Below, in pieces: positions 18,077-26,956 of a stretch of 64,000 nucleotides of DNA. The stretch's first letter is position 1. Each line of letters begins with the position of its first letter. The stretch spans positions 17,171 through 81,170 of the forward strand of contig NZ_MCZK01000182.1 in assembly GCF_002875945.1 (NCBI RefSeq), in the 5' to 3' direction. The notes beneath the pieces were generated by a model that saw only the letters and a program-made list of their open reading frames with translations, was not told the origin of the DNA and searched no databases. Origin of the DNA: Vibrio lentus. Lineage in GTDB: Bacteria; Pseudomonadota; Gammaproteobacteria; Enterobacterales; Vibrionaceae. A program made the position numbers and the translations under genes.

Positions 18077-18164
18077 AGCAGATGCGGGATACGGGTGGCG
18101 AGATGCGAAGAAATTTAAAGAGCAGATGCGGGATACGAGTCACGAGATGCGAAGAGAGTTAAGT
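18077..18164. repeat. Two tandem 44-bp intergenic repeats
   Basis: Two copies (18077-18120 and 18121-18164) sharing AGCAGATGCGGGATACG and GAGATGCGAAGA. A partial third copy (AAGCAGATATGG) lies just before. The repeat contains the sub-motif GATGCG twice. It does not code and resembles dispersed intergenic repeats of Vibrio genomes; that comparison is from memory. Confidence 0.7.
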
Positions 18165-18207
18165 GCAGGAGTGGGGACGGAGGCTTGAGCTGCATAAAAA
18201 CAGGCTA

Positions 18208-18245
18208 TAAAAAAATGCACTAACCCAAAGATGAATTAGTGCATT
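18208..18245 (-). terminator. Terminator of ybjL (minus strand)
   Basis: Stem AATGCACTAA/TTAGTGCATT (18214-18223 with 18236-18245), with an A run on the left that becomes the T tract on the minus strand. It lies 40 bp after the ybjL stop. Confidence 0.85.
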
Positions 18246-18284
18246 CGAAATATCTAAGCTGGGCTGCTTTTAAAGCAGCAGATG

Positions 18285-19967
18285 CTAGCTAATGATGATG
18301 ATGAAAGTACCAGCTAAGGTCATCAATATATTGGCTATCGCGTACGTACCGGCGTAACCCAGTGCTGGAATGGTTGAGCGAGCGTGGTCATTTACTATGT
18401 CCATCGCCGGAGCACAAGTTCGTGCGCCAATGATGGCACCAAATAAAAGAGCGCGGTTCATCTTCAACACGTAAGCGCCAACTAAGTAAGCAAAGAATAC
18501 TGGCAGTACACTCACGACTAGGGCTATACCGATGACCTGAGGGCCTACTTGCGTTAAGTGTTCAAACATCTTACCGCCGGCACTTAAGCCGATACCGACC
18601 ATGAAGAACATCAAACCGAGGTCTTTGACCATGTTCAATGCCCCCTGAGGCACATAACCGAAAGTAGGGTGGTTCGCTCGTAAGAAGCCAAGCATGATGC
18701 CCGATAGAAGTAGGCCAACCGCATTACCTAAGCCAAATGAAACCTGACCGAATGTCATGGTGATCAAACCAAACAAAATACCGAGAATGAAGAAGCTACA
18801 GAAGGCCATCAAATCCGCCATTTGGCTGTGGATCGAGATGAAACCAATTTTCTCAGCTAGACCGTGAACACGACTCTTTTCACCACTAACCTGCAGTACA
18901 TCACCTTTAGAAAGCACGATGTTTAAGTCCATCGGCATTTCAATTTGAGCACGTACTACGCGGTTAAGGAAACAACCATATTCAGACAGGTTTAAATCTG
19001 ACAGGCGCTTACCTGCGATGCTGTCACTCTTAACGACGATCTCTTCTTCCACGATTCGTAGATCGAGAAGGTTACGGTCGAAAACCTCTTTACCGTTACG
19101 GAAGCTCGGGTCAAGACGCGCGTGGCTATCAGGGAAACCAACCAATGCAATTTCATCACCCTCTTGCAGGATCGCATCACCATCAGGGTGGGCAAGAATA
19201 CCGTTACGACGAATACGCTCGATGTAACAGCCCGTTTGACGATAAATACCCAGTTCACGCAAGTTCTTACCGTCAGTCCAAGAGATAAGCTCTTGTCCTA
19301 CGCGGTAAGCTCGTATGATTGGAAGGTAAACCTTACGTTGCCCTGAAGCACCTAAGCCACGCTCTTGAGCGATTTGCTCAGCTGAATCGTGTAGGTTAAC
19401 TTTCTGAAGCTTTGGAATAAGGCGAGCAAACATAATCATACTGATTAAGCCAACTAAGTAAGCCATCGCATAACCCACTGATAGGTTTTCGATGATCAGG
19501 CCTATATCCATATTTCTTGGTAATTCAGCAAGTCCAGAATTCAGCGCATCTTGAGCACCTACTAATATCGGCGTTGCTGTTAAGGCGCCCGCCATCATAC
19601 CTGCGGATAAACCAAAGCCCAGCCCGAGGTAATGACTGCTGAAATACGTTAAAGCAATTGCGGTAGAGAGCACCACAAGGCTCAGAATGAGATAATGTTT
19701 ACCGTCTCTAAAGAAGATACCGAAGAAGTTTGGTCCAGCTTCAATACCCACACAGTAGATGAAAAGCATGAAGCCAATGGTGAGCGCATCAGCGTTAAAC
19801 GAAAAACCAAGATGTCCCATGATAAGGGAAGTAATCAGAACACCGATTGAATTGCCGAGTTGGAGGCTACCGAAACGAATTTTACCAATGGCTAATCCAA
19901 TCGATAAAACAACAAAGATGAGGAGAATGGGGTTTTGTTCTAACAGAAAAACAACGTCGATATTCAC
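18285..19967 (-). CDS. ybjL: YbjL-type transporter of the aspartate:alanine exchanger family
   Basis: 560 residues, as E. coli YbjL (561). Two membrane halves of about five helices each (residues 10-185 and 385-558) flank two cytoplasmic RCK_C/TrkA-C domains (about 205-285 and 295-375). The start is GTG 19967; the ribosome site is weak. In E. coli ybjL also lies next to grxA, and the same pairing is kept here (grxA upstream on the same strand). A separate terminator sits between the two genes. Substrate is unknown; family members exchange aspartate, alanine or similar anions. Confidence 0.88.
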   Translation of the reverse strand: MNIDVVFLLEQNPILLIFVVLSIGLAIGKIRFGSLQLGNSIGVLITSLIMGHLGFSFNADALTIGFMLFIYCVGIEAGPNFFGIFFRDGKHYLILSLVVLSTAIALTYFSSHYLGLGFGLSAGMMAGALTATPILVGAQDALNSGLAELPRNMDIGLIIENLSVGYAMAYLVGLISMIMFARLIPKLQKVNLHDSAEQIAQERGLGASGQRKVYLPIIRAYRVGQELISWTDGKNLRELGIYRQTGCYIERIRRNGILAHPDGDAILQEGDEIALVGFPDSHARLDPSFRNGKEVFDRNLLDLRIVEEEIVVKSDSIAGKRLSDLNLSEYGCFLNRVVRAQIEMPMDLNIVLSKGDVLQVSGEKSRVHGLAEKIGFISIHSQMADLMAFCSFFILGILFGLITMTFGQVSFGLGNAVGLLLSGIMLGFLRANHPTFGYVPQGALNMVKDLGLMFFMVGIGLSAGGKMFEHLTQVGPQVIGIALVVSVLPVFFAYLVGAYVLKMNRALLFGAIIGARTCAPAMDIVNDHARSTIPALGYAGTYAIANILMTLAGTFIIIIS

Positions 19968-20106
19968 AGTGGTCGCTCAATAATTGGCGTGAAACACAGG
20001 GTAAGTTTGAGAGGTGAATTGTATCTAAATATAAATAAATTATAAGCGATATTTTGCTATTTTACTTGATTTTGACCTGATTCTTATTCCGTACGAAAAC
20101 TTGTTG

Positions 20107-20136
20107 TAAAAAAGCCCGCAACAGTGAGCGGGCTTT
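20107..20136 (-). terminator. Terminator of grxA (minus strand)
   Basis: Stem AAAGCCCGC/GCGGGCTTT (20111-20119 with 20128-20136), extended by an A run that reads as T residues on the minus strand. Confidence 0.88.
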
Positions 20137-20216
20137 CAATAAATCGTACAGTCTAACTCTAAAATTGGTTAGCTGTTTAAGGCTTTAGCCTCGATTCTCG
20201 TATGAGAAATCCTAGC

Positions 20217-20480
20217 TTAGTCGAAAAGACCTAGGTTTTCTTTTGCGTATGCTTCAAATTCTGTGCAGCCGCCGATGTGGTCTTGATCTATGAAGATTTG
20301 TGGCACTGTGTCTACTGGTTTACCAACAGTCTTCTCTAGGTCAGCTTTGCTGATGCCTTCAGCGTGGATGTCAACGTAACGGTAGTTGAAGTCATCGCGT
20401 TTAGCTTTAAGAGTTTCAGCATGCTCTTTTGCACGAACACAGAATGGGCAAGCAGGGCGACCAAAAATAACTACAAACAT
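20217..20480 (-). CDS. grxA: Glutaredoxin 1 (GrxA)
   Basis: 87 residues, compared with 85 in E. coli GrxA. The dithiol active site CPFC is at residues 11-14 and the cis-proline motif TVPQIF near 58-63, followed by the glutathione-binding GGCTEF. It reduces protein disulfides, including ribonucleotide reductase, with glutathione in the cytoplasm. AGGAG lies before the ATG. An ATAG-N7-CTAT element 141 bp upstream resembles half of an OxyR site, in keeping with OxyR control of grxA in E. coli. Confidence 0.95.
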   Translation of the reverse strand: MFVVIFGRPACPFCVRAKEHAETLKAKRDDFNYRYVDIHAEGISKADLEKTVGKPVDTVPQIFIDQDHIGGCTEFEAYAKENLGLFD

Positions 20481-20886
20481 TTAATTTCTCCTAAATACGG
20501 GATGAGGCTCGTTAACTCTATTATGTTAACTATTCTTTAGTGAATGCCACTCAAAATTTCTTAAAACCAACTATGCCTCAATGCTATGGGGAAATAAAGA
20601 TGGAATTGCCTCTTAATACGATAGCTTTTACCTATCAGCGCAAATATTCACCATAAATAGAAAGGGGCTCGCAAACTGCCCGTCACCATCGTTGAGTACC
20701 CACAAATTGAGAGTGTGAATTACCCCTAAAAATACGACTTTAATCCATCTTTAATGCCACAAGTTGCACTTCGTCAAAAAAAGCTCCTACAGAACGAGGC
20801 ATCTTAATAGTGATGCACGATACAAAGGCTAAATTCCAATAACCAAGAGTTCGCAGTTTTGTTTGGTCATAGGCGCAGGAGGCACC
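20481..20886. promoter_or_regulatory. Divergent region grxA / Fe-ADH with OxyR-like element
   Basis: 406 bp with no gene. ATAG-CTTTTAC-CTAT at 20621-20635 is a perfect ATAG-N7-CTAT unit. In the left register, seven bases away, CTCT (20610-20613) and GATG (20599-20602) are imperfect partners. Two GTTAAC hexamers 8 bp apart lie near the grxA end, where CATAAT on the minus strand could be a -10 box. Confidence 0.4.
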
Positions 20887-22188
20887 ATGTTTCAATTTAT
20901 GACACCTACAAAGATCATCTTTGGTGATGGAGCACTTCAGGCTTCATTGTCCCTCTTTAATCAATACGGCTACAGCGTGTTATTGGTTACTGGCAACACG
21001 TTAGAACGCACTTCACTGGTCACCGATTATCTCGATGCGCAAAACATGCGCTATCAACACATTGCCGTTTCCGGTGAACCCAATATCAAAATGGTCGAAG
21101 AGGCCGCTATTTCGGCACGCCGATTTAAGCCTGATATGGTGGTTGCAATGGGTGGAGGCAGTGCAATTGATATGGGGAAAGCGTTAGCTGCTGTTTTACC
21201 GAACCAAGGTAATTTATACGACTATGTAGAAGTTGTTGGTCGGAATGTACCACTCAAAGCAAAACCACTGCCGTTTATCGCGATTCCTACGACAGCGAGT
21301 ACAGGCGCTGAAGTCACTAAAAACGCCGTGCTTAAGTCTGGACAAGATCAAGTCAAAATCAGCCTTCGAAGCCCCGATATGTTAGCCGACGTGGCGATTG
21401 TCGACCCGACCTTAACGTACGGCACCAACTTGTATTTATCAGGACGTGGAGCCATGGATGCCTTTACGCATCTCATGGAAGCATATGTGTGTGGTGAGCC
21501 TAATTCGCTCACCGATATGATCTGTGAGGAAGGGTTACGTAAGTTAAGTGGCTCTGTGGTTAAAGCGTGCGTTTATGATGAACCTCAAGCTCGCTCTGAT
21601 CTTGCCTTCGCTTCTATGCTGGGTGGAATGGCGATAACCAATGCCAAGCTTGGTGCCGCGCACGGATTGGCCTCCGCGTTAGGTGGCAAGATATCTGCGC
21701 CACACAGTGTTATAACAGCGCGCTTAGCGCCATTTGTGATGATGGAGAATATCGCGGTCGCGAGAGAGCAACAAAGAAATGACATCTTAGGGCGCTATCA
21801 ACGAATTGCTCAGATTGTTACTGGAAGTTCCGAGGCGAAAGAGGAAGACGCGATTGCTTGGTTATCTGAAGTGTTGGACACGCTAAAGCTTCCAAGCTTA
21901 CTGGAGTTTGGTGTCTGCGAAGCTCAGTTTGATGAGGTGTCGTCCGATGCGCTTAAGTCTGTTGCGATAAAAGGAAATCCTTTACCGTTGAATCAAGAGA
22001 GGCTTGTACATATTCTTCAGCAGGTTTGTGCGGAATGCGGTTGTGGAGGGGAATACCATGAGGCAGCCTCGATGAATCAAACAGCTCAACTTGCCCCAGA
22101 GCAGGCTACGGAGTCGAGTTTTACCATCATTAACTCTTATGCGTCTGAGAATAATGTTGTAGAGAAAGGTAATAGCTGGACGATCTAA
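20887..22188 (+). CDS. Iron-containing alcohol dehydrogenase
   Basis: 433 residues. The start is the ATG at 20887 with CAGGAGG directly upstream; an in-frame GTG 24 bp earlier is unlikely. The group III alcohol dehydrogenase pattern is complete. It includes the nucleotide-binding GGGSAIDMGKA (near residue 100), the metal ligands in DAFTHLMEAYV (Asp, His) and AHGLASALGG (His), and the later PHSVITARLAP (His). It oxidises or reduces short-chain alcohols and aldehydes with NAD(P)H; the substrate is not predictable. Odd: a C-terminal tail of about 50 residues begins with CAECGCGGEYHE and is rich in Ser, Asn and Glu, beyond the usual fold. Confidence 0.9.
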   Translation: MFQFMTPTKIIFGDGALQASLSLFNQYGYSVLLVTGNTLERTSLVTDYLDAQNMRYQHIAVSGEPNIKMVEEAAISARRFKPDMVVAMGGGSAIDMGKALAAVLPNQGNLYDYVEVVGRNVPLKAKPLPFIAIPTTASTGAEVTKNAVLKSGQDQVKISLRSPDMLADVAIVDPTLTYGTNLYLSGRGAMDAFTHLMEAYVCGEPNSLTDMICEEGLRKLSGSVVKACVYDEPQARSDLAFASMLGGMAITNAKLGAAHGLASALGGKISAPHSVITARLAPFVMMENIAVAREQQRNDILGRYQRIAQIVTGSSEAKEEDAIAWLSEVLDTLKLPSLLEFGVCEAQFDEVSSDALKSVAIKGNPLPLNQERLVHILQQVCAECGCGGEYHEAASMNQTAQLAPEQATESSFTIINSYASENNVVEKGNSWTI

Positions 22189-22256
22189 TAGCAGAAAGCA
22201 GAAAGCAGAAACATAAAACACATATAACGAGAAAGCTAAGCTAACTCAGGACAAAT

Positions 22257-22284
22257 AAAAACGGAGCACTAGGCTCCGTTTTTT
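22257..22284. terminator. Bidirectional terminator between Fe-ADH and hexR
   Basis: Stem AACGGAGC with GCTCCGTT, flanked by A residues on the left and TTTTTT on the right, so it can serve both converging genes. A short GCAGAAA tandem repeat follows the Fe-ADH stop at 22190-22211. Confidence 0.85.
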
Positions 22285-22317
22285 AATTCAACTTGTTATC
22301 AGTTCTGTCTTCGCAGA

Positions 22318-23172
22318 TTAGAACTGAGAGTATTTCTCGTAACGTGAATCACGAAGTGACTCTTTCACACGCTTTAGGTTCTCTCTGAAGCCAGAACCAC
22401 GACGAAGCGTAAAGCCTGTCGCTAACACGTCGATAACCGTCATCTGAACAACGCGGCTTGCCATTGGCATATAAACGTCAGTGTCTTCCGGAACATCCAG
22501 AGAAATAGATAACGAGCTCGCTTTATCTAGAGGAGAATCTTTTGCTGTGATAGCAATAACGGTCGCACCGTTTTCACGAGCCAGGTTCGCAATCTCAACT
22601 TGGCTTTTAGTACGGCCAGTGTGAGAGATAAGAACAATAACATCGTTATCACTGCAGTTAATGCAGCTCATTCGTTGCATCACAATGTCTTCAAAACACG
22701 TGATAGGGATATTAAAACGAATAAACTTGTTTTGAGCGTCTTTCGCTACAGCAGAAGATGCACCCAAGCCAAAAAACGAAATGCGTTTTGCTTGAGTCAG
22801 CAAGTCAACCGCTCGGTTTACTTGCATCGCGTCTAGACTGTTTTTAGCAACATCCAGACAAGCCATAGTCGATTCGAAAATCTTATGCGTGTAAGCATCA
22901 GGGCCATCGTCTTCTTCAACATTACGGTTCACGTAAGGTGTACCGTTCGCCAAGCTTTGAGCTAGGTGAAGTTTAAAGTCAGGAAAGCCTTTAGTGTCTA
23001 AACGACGACAGAAACGGTTAACTGTAGGCTCACTTACGTCAGCCATTTTAGCTAAGGTAGCAATGCTAGAATGAATTGCAGTTTGAGGGGAAGCCATAAT
23101 TACTTCGGCTACTTTACGCTCAGACTTGCTGAAATTTTCCAGGTTTTTTTGTATTTTTTCTAATGTATTCAT
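22318..23172 (-). CDS. hexR: HexR, RpiR-family regulator of central carbon metabolism
   Basis: 284 residues. An N-terminal RpiR helix-turn-helix (residues 1-77, SEPTVNRFCRRLDTKGFPDF) is followed by a SIS sugar-phosphate domain (about 125-255, GLGASSAVA and LISHTGRTKSQVE). The sequence is strongly like E. coli HexR through to VIDVLATGFTLRRG. HexR senses 2-keto-3-deoxy-6-phosphogluconate and controls glycolytic, Entner-Doudoroff and gluconeogenic genes. ATG 23172 matches homologues; an in-frame GTG at 23181 is the alternative, and neither has a strong ribosome site. Confidence 0.93.
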   Translation of the reverse strand: MNTLEKIQKNLENFSKSERKVAEVIMASPQTAIHSSIATLAKMADVSEPTVNRFCRRLDTKGFPDFKLHLAQSLANGTPYVNRNVEEDDGPDAYTHKIFESTMACLDVAKNSLDAMQVNRAVDLLTQAKRISFFGLGASSAVAKDAQNKFIRFNIPITCFEDIVMQRMSCINCSDNDVIVLISHTGRTKSQVEIANLARENGATVIAITAKDSPLDKASSLSISLDVPEDTDVYMPMASRVVQMTVIDVLATGFTLRRGSGFRENLKRVKESLRDSRYEKYSQF

Positions 23173-23530
23173 AGTGTTCACGAGGGTATAGAGAACAACT
23201 TGCTAGTTAATATCGTTTACCAGGGGGTATGGCTGAAGCAAATATCAGTAAAACAGAACCTAAAACAATGAGAGGTTTGCAATTACTGCTGCGTCAAATG
23301 GATATCAAGCTAACTAGCACCATAGAGTCAGTATAAACCCAACATACTATTAACTAATACAAAAACACGGCATGAATGCTTAAGAATATGACAAACCTCA
23401 ACAAAATTTTAGAAAACTACAGAATTGGAAGAGAGTTTGAGCAAAAAGAATGCAAATTGAGTATGAACTGACAGCTTAGTTACATCAAAAAGAAAGAAAT
23501 TTTCAAATTGATGCAACTAAAATTGAATGA
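23173..23530. other. Gap between hexR and panP
   Basis: 358 bp, AT-rich. It must carry the hexR promoter and the 3' end of the panP transcript. No clear hairpin terminator for panP and no credible ORF was found, and I could not identify a HexR palindrome in it. Confidence 0.4.
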
Positions 23531-25174
23531 CTATGCGTTGATTTGCGTAACCAGTTTGTTGATTTTGCCCATCAGGTTTGGTGCAAGTTTAGAGATTTCA
23601 CGCTGTTCTTCAAGCACAGAGGTGAGTATCTCATTGCCTGTAAGCGGGTTTGCCAATACAACACGGAAAACAATAATCGGTTGATGTGACCAAGCTTCTG
23701 GATTCAAGCGGGTTCTGGAGACAAAAGATTTGCCAGTTTCACGCTGTTTCTTCTGAATAAATTTAGTGAGCTCATTGAGTAACTCATTCAATTCAACACG
23801 TTGTTGAGCACCAGCTTTTAGCAATGCAGCTTTTACTGATTCAGGGAGGTAGCGATACGTCAGTAGACACAGCTCTGGCTCAGACACTAACTCAAAATCA
23901 CTTTGTTCTTTAATCAGGTCAGCGAAGTAACGTGCTTTGTTGATGCTTTGGTCGATCAGCAGCTCATAGCCAGGGCGGCTGATGATGTGCATTGACGCAT
24001 AAACGAGCATCGCCATACCGGAACGAGAGCCTTCTAGAGTGTGGCTACCTAGGTCTTTCGAACCCTTACGCAATATGTATTGAGCATGATGTTCAATTGC
24101 TGTCATCGCGTCTGGCTTCTTAAACAAAACCATACCTGCACCCATAGGGATGTAGAGCTGTTTATGTGCATCTATTGTCACAGAGTCCGCTAACTCAATA
24201 CCATCAAGTAAATGACGGTGATTGTTCGACATCAGCGTTGCGCCGCCCCAAGCAGCATCCACGTGGAAGTGGCAGTCAGACTCGGCACACACCTCTGCAA
24301 TTTCTCTTAGAGGATCGATATTGCCAGTTTCGGTCGTACCTGCGACGCCAATGACGGCGAAAGGCTTAATCTTGTTCTGCTTAAGCTGTTCGATCTTGAG
24401 TCTCAGGTCGTCAGTGCAAATACGATTATTGTTATCCGTTTTTACTGAAACAAGGCCTTCTTGGCCAATACCGAGTACATCGGCTGCTTTTTTCAGAGAA
24501 TAGTGACCACGTTCAGAAACCAAAATAGCGAGACCTTCGTAGTCGTAGTGCTTCATGGCTTTGAACAAGCCTTCTTTCTCTACACCTTTAAACGAGCCTT
24601 GCGCTTTCAACGCATTATTACGAGCAACCCAAAGCGCAGTGATGTTCGCGATGGTACCGCCAGAACAAAACGCACCTAAAGAGTGGTTGGCGCTGTGCAT
24701 CCAACGAGAATAAAACTGGTCGCTGTCTTGATAGATCAAACGGTGCAACATCCCCAAAACTTGGCGTTCAAGAGGAGTGAAAGCTTTTGACGTTTCGATT
24801 TTTACTAGATTCTGATTCAACGCAATCATTATTTTAGACAGCGGCATCAGGAAATAGGGTAGTGCAGACGTCATGTGGCCAATAAAACTTGGCGACGACG
24901 TATGTACAGAATGAGATACAAGAGAATCGAGGAGATGCTCGGTATGTTCTGAAACAAACTCAGGCTGCTCAGGGATATGAGCATTCGAAAAATCTTTCTC
25001 AATCTCACGCAATGGCTTTTCTTCAGCCACAATGTGTTCACGTAAGAATTGATTCAGGTTTCGTGAAAGTTTGTCTTCGATTTGAGTGAGTGTTGAATCT
25101 GGGCCTTCAGGTACTGTAAAGATACGTAGAAGACTGTCGAAGCTAACATCTGCTGTTTTTTGTTCCGTAACCAT
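23531..25174 (-). CDS. panP: Pyridoxal-dependent aspartate 1-decarboxylase PanP
   Basis: 547 residues of the group II PLP decarboxylase family. The PLP lysine lies in TIDAHKQLYIPMG (about residue 338), the aspartate contact in HVDAAWGG, and the substrate region is SPSFIGHMTSALP. Vibrio proteins of this type replace PanD, making beta-alanine from aspartate for coenzyme A; older annotations call them glutamate decarboxylase. ATG 25174 (MVTEQKTADV) is preferred to the upstream in-frame ATG at 25237, which adds a basic stretch absent from homologues. No panC or panB is nearby. Confidence 0.88.
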   Translation of the reverse strand: MVTEQKTADVSFDSLLRIFTVPEGPDSTLTQIEDKLSRNLNQFLREHIVAEEKPLREIEKDFSNAHIPEQPEFVSEHTEHLLDSLVSHSVHTSSPSFIGHMTSALPYFLMPLSKIMIALNQNLVKIETSKAFTPLERQVLGMLHRLIYQDSDQFYSRWMHSANHSLGAFCSGGTIANITALWVARNNALKAQGSFKGVEKEGLFKAMKHYDYEGLAILVSERGHYSLKKAADVLGIGQEGLVSVKTDNNNRICTDDLRLKIEQLKQNKIKPFAVIGVAGTTETGNIDPLREIAEVCAESDCHFHVDAAWGGATLMSNNHRHLLDGIELADSVTIDAHKQLYIPMGAGMVLFKKPDAMTAIEHHAQYILRKGSKDLGSHTLEGSRSGMAMLVYASMHIISRPGYELLIDQSINKARYFADLIKEQSDFELVSEPELCLLTYRYLPESVKAALLKAGAQQRVELNELLNELTKFIQKKQRETGKSFVSRTRLNPEAWSHQPIIVFRVVLANPLTGNEILTSVLEEQREISKLAPNLMGKINKLVTQINA

Positions 25175-25292
25175 AGCAAGCGAGTTATTTTTCTTATATT
25201 GACGCGAGCGGGACAATTTAAACGAAAACGGGAACAATGTCCCGTCTTAATTATGAAATCCAACTTCCCACAAAAGCATAGTAAATCAAGGG

Positions 25293-25820
25293 TTATTTAC
25301 ACTTGATCGCTTCAAGTTTAGCAATCGACTGATTGTAACGCTGCAGTGCAGTATCGATTTGCTTAGGGTGGCTCAGTAGCTCAGCAAAAGCTGAACGTAG
25401 CTCGTAGTTTTGAGCGTGAGGGGTTGATTGACGGTCATCGAACGTCTGCTTCGCAATTTTTCCAAGCTCATCATCACGTGTTGATAGCGTCTTAATATCG
25501 TGCTGTTCTAGTTGTAACCAACCTTCAACCGACTGTGCTGTCGCAACTTTGCTTGAATCATTCACTAAGTAGTAGTTTACCGCAGCGCGGTTGAGTTCAA
25601 AGTGGTGTTTACGACCTTCTAGGAACCACTCACTGACTTCTTTGAGCTCTGGGTATTGCTCAGATGTTAATGCAGCAAGATCAGCATACCAGTTCAAAGA
25701 AGCGTCGATGTACGCATCATACTTTGTTGATTGGCATTGGTTTGTTTCAGACATTGAATCTGCTGCAAAAGAGAAAGTAGAAGTTGAAGCTAGCAGTAAT
25801 GCGACGCAAAGGCGTTTCAT
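25293..25820 (-). CDS. Small exported protein of unknown function
   Basis: 175 residues with a clear signal peptide (MKRLCVALLLASTSTFSFAA, cleavage expected after residue ~20). The mature part is soluble, mostly helical, with two cysteines (QCQS near its start, KCK at the end) that could form a disulfide. AAAGGAACC precedes the ATG. It lies between lysO and panP on the same strand, 118 bp before panP. I do not recognise a family and assign no function beyond a periplasmic location. Confidence 0.75.
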   Translation of the reverse strand: MKRLCVALLLASTSTFSFAADSMSETNQCQSTKYDAYIDASLNWYADLAALTSEQYPELKEVSEWFLEGRKHHFELNRAAVNYYLVNDSSKVATAQSVEGWLQLEQHDIKTLSTRDDELGKIAKQTFDDRQSTPHAQNYELRSAFAELLSHPKQIDTALQRYNQSIAKLEAIKCK

Positions 25821-25995
25821 AGTGGTTCCTTTTGTAAGTTTATTCTTTTTAGAACTTTGTCGTTACAGAGTACCGTGATCATTATTTGTTGAGCAATGAC
25901 ACTTAGTGTCTTTTTATTTCGGTAACTGTATCGGTATCTTGGGCTTTGGTACTAAGAAATGCATTCTAATCTAAAACAATCGCTATTCCTGCGAT

Positions 25996-26901
25996 CTAGT
26001 TAGCAAGAGATACAAAGAACAACATCATAATCGGGACGAGAAGACTCAATATAAACCCGCTGACGATGGCGATTGGGACACATCGAACGCCGCCTGTTGT
26101 TTGAATGACAGGCAAAGTGAAGTCCATTGCGGTCGCACCAGCATAGCCAATAGAAGTACACGGATAACTGCGAATCAGCACTGGGATCAGCACTAGGGCA
26201 ACCAACTCTCTCAGCAGCTCAAGCATGAACGATGCACCACCATAGACAGGGCCAAAAGCGTCACCCATTAGAATGCCTGCCAGGGAATACCAACCGAATC
26301 CGGATGACATAGCTAAAGCTTTAAAGAGGGGTATATCAAGTAAGTAAGCGGCAATCACGCCACCGATCATTGAGGTCACGATAATCGTAAGAGCGATCAC
26401 CATGCCGTGTTTGTTCAGTAAGATTTGTCTAAGGGTCAATCCACTATTGCGCAGTTGAATGCCAATAAAGAACAGAAGAACGAATAGAATCCATTCACTT
26501 GCCGTATCGACCCAATCAAGCCCGATCGGGAGAACCAAGCCCGCGATGAGGCCAGAGCCGACCACCAGAATCAACTTAGCGGATTCCATCGCCATTGATG
26601 ATAGCGGGAGCTTTTTCTGGCTGCTGTCAGTTTTAAGCGGCAGTAATTTATCGATTGCTGGCAGCGCCATTAGGTTGCATACGCTTAAACAGACAAAGAA
26701 AGTGACAGTATAAAGAAGGATTGTCTGTAGATTACTGCCTAGGTTATCGAGTGCGGCTAAGCTCAGCCCCATAAGCGATAGGATTACGTAGATCAGCCTA
26801 GACGTCGAGCGATTAATGAACTCTAACGTCTGGGTGTTTGATATAGAAAAAAGATACCCCACGACGAGTGGCGCAAATATAAAGATCATCCCTGTAAACA
26901 T
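25996..26901 (-). CDS. lysO: Lysine exporter LysO
   Basis: 301 residues, eight or more hydrophobic helices (E. coli LysO/YbjE has 299). The DUF340 family hallmark SSGFGWYSLAGI, followed by GPVYGGASFMLELLRE, is present, with the charged helix bearing the two acidic residues needed in E. coli. It exports L-lysine and toxic analogues across the inner membrane. AAAGGGAAA stands before the ATG. The HDOD gene ends 55 bp upstream on the same strand. In E. coli lysO is ArgR-repressed; no clear ARG box was identified here. Confidence 0.87.
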   Translation of the reverse strand: MFTGMIFIFAPLVVGYLFSISNTQTLEFINRSTSRLIYVILSLMGLSLAALDNLGSNLQTILLYTVTFFVCLSVCNLMALPAIDKLLPLKTDSSQKKLPLSSMAMESAKLILVVGSGLIAGLVLPIGLDWVDTASEWILFVLLFFIGIQLRNSGLTLRQILLNKHGMVIALTIIVTSMIGGVIAAYLLDIPLFKALAMSSGFGWYSLAGILMGDAFGPVYGGASFMLELLRELVALVLIPVLIRSYPCTSIGYAGATAMDFTLPVIQTTGGVRCVPIAIVSGFILSLLVPIMMLFFVSLAN

Positions 26902-26956
26902 GCTTTCCCTTTTGCATTTACTTACTATTACAACTACTTAGCAATTCTACGGTGAC

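Noticed and set aside
18077..18164. Possible CRISPR-like repeats
   Set aside because: The copies are directly adjacent with no spacers between them and there are no cas genes; same argument for the 18-bp repeats at 58543-58632.
25908..25925. Small hairpin GACAC-TTA-GTGTC with T5 on the plus strand
   Set aside because: Five-base stem, no plus-strand gene upstream, wrong orientation for lysO.
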